Shown one piece after another: positions 1 through 4,991 of a DNA stretch of 5,119 nt. How positions within the stretch are numbered: the first letter of the stretch is position 1; each line of letters opens with the position of its first letter. The notes beneath the pieces are model-generated. The model was not told the DNA's origin. It saw only the letters and a program-made list of their open reading frames with translations, and made no database searches. A program made the translations under genes and the position numbers. Origin of the DNA: Armatimonadota bacterium (lineage in GTDB: Bacteria; Armatimonadota; Fimbriimonadia; Fimbriimonadales; Fimbriimonadaceae); the NCBI GenBank assembly GCA_023423495.1, contig JAFAFM010000353.1, forward strand, positions 1 through 5,119, written 5' to 3'.

Positions 1-2
1 CC

Positions 3-308
3 CCCATCGCCAAACGCTCCACCTTTTGGCTGTGGCTGTTTGACCGACCAGACGACCCGATCGCATTAGATAATCTATGGGGCAAGACTGGTGAACAAGC
101 GGTGGCTGATCTGGTAGCGGCAGATAATCCTCAAGTTGGACAGCCCGAAGGTGTTGCGGATGTCGAGCTTGCTGTCGACCCCTACTTCCCGCGAACAATC
201 CCAACCACTCCGCCGGAAGTCCGTGGAAAGGCGGTGCATGCCGGGGGCAGGAATCGAGTGTTTCTGGATGGGCACGCAAAGTGGATGCGCGACCATCGCA
301 CCAATTAA
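3..308 (+). CDS. H-X9-DG domain pseudopilin-like protein, C-terminal fragment
   Basis: This frame is open from the window edge to a TAA at 306-308, so the 101 visible residues are the C-terminal part of a longer gene whose start lies outside. Near the end is the motif H79-x9-D89-G90 (VHAGGRNRVFLDGHAKW), the signature of the prepilin-type processing-associated H-X9-DG domain. Proteins of this family usually begin with a type IV pilin-like cleavage/methylation segment followed by one membrane helix. They occur in large numbers in Armatimonadota, Planctomycetota, Verrucomicrobiota and Lentisphaerota, and their cellular role is mostly unknown. In those proteins the motif sits within the last few dozen residues, as here. 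The N-terminal pilin segment cannot be seen, so export and assembly are inferred from the family. An internal GTG at 102 is not the start, because the frame and the protein-like sequence continue upstream of it. Confidence 0.85.
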   Translation, partial: PIAKRSTFWLWLFDRPDDPIALDNLWGKTGEQAVADLVAADNPQVGQPEGVADVELAVDPYFPRTIPTTPPEVRGKAVHAGGRNRVFLDGHAKWMRDHRTN

Positions 309-405
309 GCTCTTTTATACAATTTTTACTGCTCTCCTTTGGACTCATACGCCCTCGTTGCACCAAGCCTGCTTTAATTAAGCCTGTTTCGTCTGTGGAG
401 AGGAA

Positions 406-585
406 ATGCCTACTTTGTTTGTACAACTTGAATCGAGAGGAGCTATTGGGCGCACCGCGCTGGTATCCCGAATGAAAACCCTTCCCCAACAACTTTGGGG
501 CGGCGTTGTCGCGTTATTCGTAAAAGCACGCGACACTTTTTCTCAGCCTTATCTCTGGGATGAATCGGACGAGGTGAAGGCCTAG
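406..585 (+). CDS. Putative small protein of 59 residues, unknown function
   Basis: An ATG at 406 opens 59 codons closed by TAG at 583-585. Directly upstream is GGAGAGGAAA (397-406), whose last A is the A of the ATG, with GGAG five bases from the start codon. The same ten bases precede the DinB gene in this window, which supports a working ribosome binding site. The product begins MPTLFVQLESRGAIGR, has a hydrophobic stretch LPQQLWGGVVALFVKA at residues 26-41, and ends in an acidic tail (LWDESDEVKA). The stretch is too short and too interrupted to be a sure membrane span. I recognise no family. An in-frame TAA at 379-381 blocks extension upstream. A hairpin at 616-643 follows the stop by 30 bases. 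Against a gene, a terminator-like stem plus T-run lies inside the ORF at 507-541. It may be a real short gene or a chance ORF. Confidence 0.45.
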   Translation: MPTLFVQLESRGAIGRTALVSRMKTLPQQLWGGVVALFVKARDTFSQPYLWDESDEVKA

Positions 586-615
586 GTTATCGCATGGGCT
601 CGACCCATCGTTCGG

Positions 616-643
616 GGGCCGCTTCGTCTTCGCGAGGCGGCCC
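616..643. terminator. GC-rich hairpin between convergent gene ends
   Basis: GGGCCGC (616-622) pairs with GCGGCCC (637-643). The stem continues through a G-U pair and three further pairs to about 11 bp, with a loop of six bases. It lies 30 bases after the stop of the short ORF at 406-585 and directly after the stop of the minus-strand gene at 644-904, where a shared terminator would be expected. On the plus strand the following bases are T-rich but not a clean run (TCATGTTATGTCTGTTG). On the minus strand there is no T-run. It is a strong structure but not a textbook intrinsic terminator on either strand. Confidence 0.45.
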
Positions 644-904
644 TCATGTTATGTCTGTTGCCTTCCAAAGACCTTCTCCCTGGAAAATCGTTCCTTCCAT
701 TTCCATCACCCGCAGGGTTGCCGAAACCAACTCATTGGAATGATCTCCTAGGGCGGCGGGGCTCAGGCCGAGCAGTTGGCCGATATGCTTCGCCGAAATC
801 CCGGCCCGATGACCATTGATCACATCGAGAATTGCTATTTTGAGTCCAACCAGGCTGTTTTGCGCAGAACGATAAGCTTCAAAAAAAGACGTTGCCTTCG
901 CCAT
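644..904 (-). CDS. Small winged-helix-like DNA-binding protein (putative regulator)
   Basis: The product has 86 residues. The first 20 or so form a probable N-terminal helix (SFFEAYRSAQNSLVGLK). A helix at residues 21-30 (IAILDVIN) follows, then a helix-turn-helix-like segment (ISAKHIGQLLGL, residues 36-47). A candidate recognition helix spans about 56-70 (SNELVSATLRVMEME), and a hairpin-like wing ending GEGLWKAT comes at 71-83. This order matches small winged-helix proteins, but I cannot name a family. The start is ATG at 904-902, preceded by AAGGGA at a spacing of about five bases. It is transcribed away from the conserved gene at 983, and their shared gap holds an imperfect palindrome (922-939) that could be its operator. 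Autoregulation is an inference from this arrangement. It converges on the short ORF at 406-585 across a GC-rich hairpin. Confidence 0.65.
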   Translation of the reverse strand: MAKATSFFEAYRSAQNSLVGLKIAILDVINGHRAGISAKHIGQLLGLSPAALGDHSNELVSATLRVMEMEGTIFQGEGLWKATDIT

Positions 905-921
905 CTTTCCCTTAGACGCAA

Positions 922-939
922 TTCTTTGCAGGCAAGGAA
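922..939. promoter_or_regulatory. Imperfect palindrome in divergent gap, possible operator
   Basis: TTCTTTGC-AG-GCAAGGAA is an inverted repeat of two 8-base arms with one mismatch, around a two-base centre. It lies in the 78-base gap between the minus-strand winged-helix gene (start at 904) and the plus-strand gene at 983. A short direct repeat, GGAAC-GGAAC (936-945), overlaps its right arm. The size and position suit a dimeric regulator site. No convincing -35/-10 pair could be placed on either strand in the gap. The link to the neighbouring winged-helix protein is an inference. Confidence 0.3.
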
Positions 940-982
940 CGGAACTCTACGGGAGCGCAAAGCCTTCGAATGGTAGTTAGCG

Positions 983-1498
983 ATGCCAGAGAAACCGAAA
1001 ACTGTTTACGTTTCAGACTCCTTACAAGAAAGCTACTCCTATACTCTGGAAGCGCCCGAGGGTCGCGACTTTCATCCTGACTTTCGCCCCGAGCTATCGC
1101 CTAAGGAGATGCTTGAACTTGGAGTATTAGGCGGTGCTTACTTCAAGGACTTTCCCGTGGAACTTCCAGAGGAGTGGCTTCAAGATGCAAAGCTTTCCAT
1201 TGGACGTCCTGATCCCGGGTTAAACCTGTTCGGTGTGTTGGCAAGCCAACCGCTAGAAGTGTGGCAGCAGAAGGGGTGGATCTCCCCGGAGGATCCGCAT
1301 GGCTGGTTCCAGTGGTATTGCCGTTACTATCGGGGGCGCCGAATCGCCGGCGAGGATGAACGGCAGATCAAGCGTTGGAACGCCATCCGCCGCCACATCG
1401 CTCAGGTTAAGAAGAATTGTCATTCAGGAGACTTGGCGTGCCGTCCGCGGCAACGCCAAGCCATCCTTCAATGGGCATACGATTCCCGACGCATTTAG
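983..1498 (+). CDS. Conserved protein of unknown function (WFQWYCRYY / CRPRQRQ family)
   Basis: The product has 171 residues and no signal peptide or membrane span, so it is probably cytoplasmic. Residues 36-55 (PELSPKEMLELGVLGGAYF) begin the conserved part. The core is at about 99-120 (WISPEDPHGWFQWYCRYYRG) and is rich in aromatic residues and arginine. A basic helix follows at 124-146 (EDERQIKRWNAIRRHIAQVK, ending NC), and the end (153-169) is CRPRQRQAILQWAYDSR. I remember these blocks as a widespread conserved hypothetical family with no established function, so none is proposed. The basic, aromatic character might suit nucleic-acid binding, but this is only a guess. No clear ribosome binding site precedes the ATG at 983. 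The first 30 residues match nothing I recall, so a later start cannot be excluded. The TAG at 1496-1498 is three bases from the end of the convergent DinB gene. Confidence 0.85.
   Translation: MPEKPKTVYVSDSLQESYSYTLEAPEGRDFHPDFRPELSPKEMLELGVLGGAYFKDFPVELPEEWLQDAKLSIGRPDPGLNLFGVLASQPLEVWQQKGWISPEDPHGWFQWYCRYYRGRRIAGEDERQIKRWNAIRRHIAQVKKNCHSGDLACRPRQRQAILQWAYDSRRI
1432..1460. repeat. Strong inverted repeat inside the 3' end of the gene at 983-1498
   Basis: CTTGGCGT (1432-1439) is perfectly complementary to ACGCCAAG (1453-1460). Inside it GCCG (1440-1443) pairs with CGGC (1448-1451) around a TCCG loop, leaving only A1452 unpaired. This gives 12 pairs, very stable in RNA on either strand. No T-run follows on either side. 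It overlaps codons for the conserved CRPRQRQ motif, so it may be a by-product of coding. It also lies 42 bases beyond the stop of the minus-strand DinB gene, where it could end or stabilise that transcript. Confidence 0.4.
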
Positions 1499-1501
1499 CG
1501 C

Positions 1502-1978
1502 TTACCAGTAAATCTTCTTGTCTCCGTACAAGGTTTGAATATATGCAATTTGCCCGACATGATACGTGAAGTTCCAGCGCGGGTAATCCATGTTGGCTTC
1601 CATGTTTATCGTCTGTCCGCCGTCGAAAGGCAACACATACGTGTCCTTCAACTTTTCATCCGGAAAGGCGGACACCGCAGCATAAAAAGACTCCAGATTC
1701 TGTCGGCACAGGGCTTCACAAGCTTCCACGGTGTCGAGAGTCGGGCCGGAACAATCGCCGGACTCCTGTTCGCCGCTCATGTCGGGCATTTCTTTGCCTT
1801 CCAAAATCATCACGGACCATAGGGGACACATTGCCAGTTCCCGGCAGATATCCAATATCGATCGGCCCTCATCCAGTGGCTTCCACTCCAACTTGTCCGC
1901 CGGCACGTTCCGAGCATATCGGAACACCTCATCCACCGCGACCTTCGTACCCTCGATAATGTAGTCTTGAAATTTCAT
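1502..1978 (-). CDS. DinB-family protein (four-helix DinB/YfiT-like fold)
   Basis: The product has 158 residues, a usual length for DinB/YfiT-like four-helix-bundle proteins, which are cytoplasmic and often bind a metal ion through three histidines. The N-terminal helix (YIIEGTKVAVDEVFRYARNV, residues 6-25), the segment LEWKPLDEGRSILDICRELA (30-49) and the C-terminal WNFTYHVGQIAYIQTLYGD (135-153) fit the family. Some members are bacillithiol-dependent or other thiol-dependent transferases, but most have no known substrate. Only one histidine is present in the whole protein (H140). The first ligand position appears to be in a C45/C51 region, and the usual HxxxH near the end reads N136-x3-H140. 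Canonical metal binding is therefore doubtful. Five cysteines (45, 51, 76, 88, 91) stand out. The start ATG at 1978 has GGAGAGGAAA (1990-1981) two bases upstream, with GGAG nine bases away. It is transcribed divergently from the membrane-protein gene at 2067. Confidence 0.9.
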   Translation of the reverse strand: MKFQDYIIEGTKVAVDEVFRYARNVPADKLEWKPLDEGRSILDICRELAMCPLWSVMILEGKEMPDMSGEQESGDCSGPTLDTVEACEALCRQNLESFYAAVSAFPDEKLKDTYVLPFDGGQTINMEANMDYPRWNFTYHVGQIAYIQTLYGDKKIYW

Positions 1979-2066
1979 CGTTTCCTCTCCGCATCTTTAG
2001 TAGACGCACATATACTATACACAAACTATTCGCGTTCAGCGCAAGGATCAAAGTAAAAGAATTTTC
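1979..2066. promoter_or_regulatory. Divergent promoter region between DinB and membrane-protein genes
   Basis: This gap must drive both flanking genes if they are independent units. It holds an A/T-rich patch, TATACTATAC (2011-2020). For the plus strand TATACT (2011-2016) or TATACA (2016-2021) could be a -10 element, but no good -35 lies at the right distance. For the minus strand TATAGT (2019-2014) has TTGCGC (2044-2039) upstream at a long 19-base spacing. The purine-rich GGAGAGGAAA (1990-1981, minus) is the DinB ribosome binding site. The elements are read by eye, so precise assignments are weak. Confidence 0.4.
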
Positions 2067-2363
2067 ATGAGTTTACTGGCCAGAATCCTTGCTCGTTTCC
2101 TGTGGGGCAAGATGCTTTGGCTGATGCGTCGGCCGTGGATGAAGCGGTTGCAACAGGTCTCTCAAAACCTCTTCCCTGAGCCCAAAAGAAGCGAAATTCG
2201 AAGCTCCTGGAATCGACAGAATCGCTGGGCACGCAGGGTTGGGCTGCCGCTGCTGACCGTTTCGATGAATTTGCTTTTGGCGAGCATCTTGCTTACGACA
2301 GCCTACTTCTTGGTCCTTGGTCTTTATGAGGGTGGATTCCTAGCACCGCCAAGCTCTGATTAG
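2067..2363 (+). CDS. Small single-span membrane protein, unknown function
   Basis: The 98 residues fall into three parts. An N-terminal amphipathic or hydrophobic segment (SLLARILARFLWGKMLWLM, residues 2-20) comes first. A strongly basic, tryptophan-containing stretch (21-57, with RRPWMKR and NRQNRWARR) follows. The last part is one clear membrane helix at about 59-87, with a short C-terminal tail (APPSSD). By the positive-inside rule the basic part should face the cytoplasm and the tail the outside. I recognise no family. No close ribosome binding site is seen before the ATG: the AAGGA at 2043-2047 is 19 bases away, so initiation may be weak or the start uncertain. The last codon and TAG overlap the TAA of murB on the other strand by four bases (2360-2363), leaving no room for a terminator between them. 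The clean hydrophobic span supports a real gene. Confidence 0.65.
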   Translation: MSLLARILARFLWGKMLWLMRRPWMKRLQQVSQNLFPEPKRSEIRSSWNRQNRWARRVGLPLLTVSMNLLLASILLTTAYFLVLGLYEGGFLAPPSSD

Positions 2364-3301
2364 GCTCGGAACCGGCTCCAATCGCCCAAGTACAACACCT
2401 CTTCCTCAAGCATCACATCAAACTTCTCCAACACGGTTTTCTTCGTATGCTCGGCCAGGCGACGAATTTCAAACGCGGTCGCGCTGCCGACATTCAAGAT
2501 GAAATTGGCATGCTTAAGGCCCTGCATTGCGCCGCCCATCCTGAATCCCTTAAGGCCAGCTGCTTCGACCAAAAATCCTGCCGGAACAACGCCATTGGCG
2601 CGCATTCCTGGCGACAATCCATCGATCCGCTGAGCAAGGTCGATGGACAAGACATTTTTGAAGAAACTGCCCGCGCTTGCCGGTGGTGGCTGTTTCGAAA
2701 TGCGTTGCCTTTGGTATTCCCTTGCTTCATCGTAAATCTCCTTGGGCTTTCCAGCTGGCAGCTTCATAGCGACCTTCAAGACGACGAGCTTGGGTGGATT
2801 TGCCCGCCGCAGCACGGAGTCACGGTAGGAGAATTCCATCCGCTCTGGATCCACCCATTTCCGCTGGCCGTTCTCAACAACTTCAAGGCTTGTGATGAAC
2901 TCGCTCACGCTCGAGCGGTAAGCGCCGGCGTTGCTGACCAACGCTCCTCCAAGCGAACCGGGAATTCCGACGGCATATTCCAAACCCTTTAGACCGGCCT
3001 GGGCAGTCTTCAAGAAAAGTTCTTGAAACGCGCAGCCCGTATCCGCGACTACTTCACCGCTGCGAGCAACCTTGATCGACCTCGCGCGGTTGTGGATGAC
3101 AAGCCCGGGAACTCCGTCATCGGAGGGCAGCATGTTGCTTCCGCCTCCTAAGATCGTAACGGTCCAATTCTTTAGGTGCGCCAGAGCAGCCGCTTCAGCA
3201 AGCGCCTCTGCGGAGTCAACACGGACGAATTGCTCGGCTAAACCGCCCGCGCGCAGCGTCGTAAATTGCCTCAAGGCTACGCTCCCTTGGATTTCAAGCA
3301 T
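2360..3301 (-). CDS. murB: UDP-N-acetylmuramate dehydrogenase (UDP-N-acetylenolpyruvoylglucosamine reductase) MurB
   Basis: MurB is the cytoplasmic FAD enzyme that uses NADPH to reduce UDP-N-acetylenolpyruvoylglucosamine to UDP-N-acetylmuramate, the second committed step of peptidoglycan precursor synthesis. The 313 residues carry the family marks in order: TTLRAGG (14-20), the FAD-binding ILGGGSNML (50-58), VGIPGSLGGALVSNAGAY (111-128), SYRDSVLRR (158-166, with R160 at the substrate-arginine position), and SAGSFFKN (209-216, S212 at the position of the proton-donating serine). HANFILN (264-270) and LEEEVLYLG (298-306, E301 at the catalytic glutamate position) complete the set. All expected active-site residues are present. 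Length and the HANFI segment suggest a type II-like form, though this is tentative. The ATG at 3301 overlaps the end of tsaB by eight bases. AGGG lies eight bases before it, so translational coupling is likely. It is the last gene of the operon. Confidence 0.97.
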   Translation of the reverse strand: MLEIQGSVALRQFTTLRAGGLAEQFVRVDSAEALAEAAALAHLKNWTVTILGGGSNMLPSDDGVPGLVIHNRARSIKVARSGEVVADTGCAFQELFLKTAQAGLKGLEYAVGIPGSLGGALVSNAGAYRSSVSEFITSLEVVENGQRKWVDPERMEFSYRDSVLRRANPPKLVVLKVAMKLPAGKPKEIYDEAREYQRQRISKQPPPASAGSFFKNVLSIDLAQRIDGLSPGMRANGVVPAGFLVEAAGLKGFRMGGAMQGLKHANFILNVGSATAFEIRRLAEHTKKTVLEKFDVMLEEEVLYLGDWSRFRA

Positions 3302-3875
3302 TCAGCGGTCCCTGCATTGGTGAGAGAGGGCGCTTCGGACTGGATATGGAAGGCTCGATGAGATACAAAGGCACAAGTTTCTCCGGCTCAACCTCCGTTA
3401 GGTTCGACAACTGCAGCGAAACCATCGACGCATGTGGATATTTCGGCTCCTCGATACCCGGACCAAATCCCGCAAAAAGCTCTTGCGGTAACTGGCTGAC
3501 GCGGAGGGCCTCTTCACCCGGACGCCGCACGAACCATTCGCCCTTCTTGCTCGGAAATACGACCGTGCCCTTGGGGTCGATAAGATCAAAGCTCGTCACC
3601 CCCGCACAATTAGCCTTAGACACAAAGGCGAAAGTTTTGACCAAAGTGACGGCAACCTTGACGCCCGTAAAGCTGCCCGGCCCCAAGTCGCTCACAAACA
3701 CCGTCACATCCGCCAAACTGCAATTCGATTTTTGGAGGATCGAGTCCAACAGTTCCAGGCATGCCGAGCTTGCCGCCATCTGGGCAAGCTTTTCAGCCGA
3801 CGCCAAAACCTCGCCGGTTCTCGAAATCAGAGCTACGCTGGCAAGTGGGGATGATGTCGAAAACGCCAGAATCAC
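3294..3875 (-). CDS. tsaB: tRNA threonylcarbamoyladenosine biosynthesis protein TsaB
   Basis: TsaB is the non-catalytic ASKHA-fold partner of TsaD. With TsaE they transfer the threonylcarbamoyl group to A37 of ANN-decoding tRNAs (t6A) in the cytoplasm. The 193 residues show the family N-terminus ILAFSTSSPLASVAL (2-16), where the usual aspartate of the DTS motif is replaced by serine. The diagnostic block SDLGPGSFTGVKVAVTLVK is at 62-80, and a C-terminal VPLYLIEPS (168-176) matches the family's PxYlR-like ending. At 193 residues it is shorter than many TsaB proteins, and the central region (100-160) is divergent. The start is GTG at 3875, and its GTGA overlaps the TGA of the upstream secreted-protein gene by four bases. 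No strong ribosome binding site is seen, which fits coupled translation. tsaD, tsaE and tsaC are not in the window. Confidence 0.93.
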   Translation of the reverse strand: MILAFSTSSPLASVALISRTGEVLASAEKLAQMAASSACLELLDSILQKSNCSLADVTVFVSDLGPGSFTGVKVAVTLVKTFAFVSKANCAGVTSFDLIDPKGTVVFPSKKGEWFVRRPGEEALRVSQLPQELFAGFGPGIEEPKYPHASMVSLQLSNLTEVEPEKLVPLYLIEPSISSPKRPLSPMQGPLNA

Positions 3876-4960
3876 GGCTTGACTTGAACCGTCATGTTTT
3901 GAAGGAGCGCTTCCACTTGCTTCCTATCCGCCCCGATGCGGCTCGTGCTCGTACTTCGGAATGCCACGAGATAGTAGAAGTCTCCGTTCGTTACCACGGC
4001 ATCACAGGTAAATAAATCACCCGCTGCATTGGTACCGGTTCTCCACACCGAAGCAACCATTGCCCCGGCTCGATTTTTGGTCGGAGCAGTCTCATCTCGC
4101 TTTGCGACCTTCTGATAGTCGGACAGGCTCTTGCTCGAAGCGATCAGCAACGCGCGTTGCGGAGGATCGGAGTCCAACGTAGAGGCAAGATTGAGGGTTA
4201 TCGGTCCACCCACTTCGGGATTGGTAAGGATAATCGATCCGTCCTCCTGCACTTTGCCTGCCCACTCACCCGGGATTCGAATATCTACGGTACGACCCGC
4301 GATCGTTGCCTCGATGGCCACCGGAGGCTTCGTCGTCTTAATCTCAGCATCCAGGGAATTCGGTTTGGTTACGACCGGCGGTGGGAGTTGAGCCCGAGTT
4401 GGAGCCTTGGGATCGGGCTTTAAAGTTGGATCTTCTGGCGTCCACGGGCGGCCAGTGCGAAAAGTGTTCATCGTTTGCCGCCAAGCAAATTCAGCCTTGT
4501 CAAAATCGTCGGGCGCCGCTGTCAACCGGAACATGAGCTTCTTGGCGGTTCGGCTATAAACCAAACCTGTAAGAAGGATTTGAGGGCCCACCTTATCTGT
4601 GTAGCTCACCTTCGTCAGGAGCATGGGGACTTCCATGAACTCTTCTTCCCATTGCCGCATGATTTCTCGCTTCATGCGTTCGTTGATGGCCTTCTGCCCG
4701 AGCTGCCAGACATCTTTCTCGGAGTTGAACGAGATGTTGTACAGCTCCAAAGTCGCCTTTTCCGAAGAACCTTCGATCGGCATTAAGACCTTCACATCCG
4801 GACTCTTCTTGGCTTGGGAAATTTGCCAATCCTTGGGGTGGCTCATGGCCAGACCAAGTTCTGGCATCTCTAAAAGCGCCTGTTCTTGGGAAAAGCCGAC
4901 GGTAGTGCACGCAAAGGTTAACGCGACGAAAAGTAAGTGTGAGGTCCTCATGGGCGGCAT
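3872..4960 (-). CDS. Secreted protein with two PsbP/DcrB-like halves
   Basis: From the ATG at 4960 the product has 362 residues. Residues 4-24 (RTSHLLFVALTFACTT then VGFS) form a signal peptide, with cleavage likely before EQALLE. C18 lacks a good lipobox, so a lipoprotein is less likely. The first half (about 30-168) reads LGLAMSHPKDWQ, a strand-rich middle, KLMFRLTAAPDDFD and a closing helix ending QTMNTFRT. The second (about 213-362) repeats the plan: VDIRIPGEWA, DFYYLVAFRSTS and a closing helix VEALLQNMTVQ. This resembles the PsbP/DcrB-like fold. A proline-rich linker (169-200) joins them. Function is unknown, with envelope or periplasmic binding the reasonable guess. The frame is open back to a TTG at 5008, but the hydrophobic segment favours 4960 or 4951. 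AGGAG (4985-4981) is about 20 bases upstream, too far for comfort. It follows the kinase gene by 31 bases and overlaps tsaB by four. Confidence 0.85.
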   Translation of the reverse strand: MPPMRTSHLLFVALTFACTTVGFSQEQALLEMPELGLAMSHPKDWQISQAKKSPDVKVLMPIEGSSEKATLELYNISFNSEKDVWQLGQKAINERMKREIMRQWEEEFMEVPMLLTKVSYTDKVGPQILLTGLVYSRTAKKLMFRLTAAPDDFDKAEFAWRQTMNTFRTGRPWTPEDPTLKPDPKAPTRAQLPPPVVTKPNSLDAEIKTTKPPVAIEATIAGRTVDIRIPGEWAGKVQEDGSIILTNPEVGGPITLNLASTLDSDPPQRALLIASSKSLSDYQKVAKRDETAPTKNRAGAMVASVWRTGTNAAGDLFTCDAVVTNGDFYYLVAFRSTSTSRIGADRKQVEALLQNMTVQVKP

Positions 4961-4991
4961 TGCCCGGCTAATCTGCCGGACTCCTATGGAA

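Noticed and set aside
365..386. Direct repeat AAGCCTG (365-371 and 380-386) around TTAATTAA
   Set aside because: It could be an operator or part of a promoter for the short ORF, but seven-base repeats are common by chance and no -35 element fits at the right spacing.
136..475. Open frames on the plus strand at 136-381 and 281-475
   Set aside because: They overlap the H-X9-DG reading frame and the better supported short ORF, have no family-like sequence and no good ribosome binding site.
484..500. Small inverted repeat CCCCAA / TTGGGG
   Set aside because: Only six pairs, no T-run after it, and it lies inside the short ORF, so it is probably chance.
2447..2992. A 181-codon plus-strand ORF opposite murB
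   Set aside because: murB on the minus strand has all family motifs, and the plus-strand product is low in protein-like features. It is a shadow of coding DNA.
3346..3882. A 178-codon plus-strand ORF opposite tsaB
   Set aside because: tsaB has the GPGSFTG block and operon overlaps. The opposite frame gives no recognisable protein.
4475..4910. ORFs of about 100 codons on both strands within the secreted-protein gene
   Set aside because: They lie within the long frame with a signal peptide and two-domain pattern, and have no independent support.
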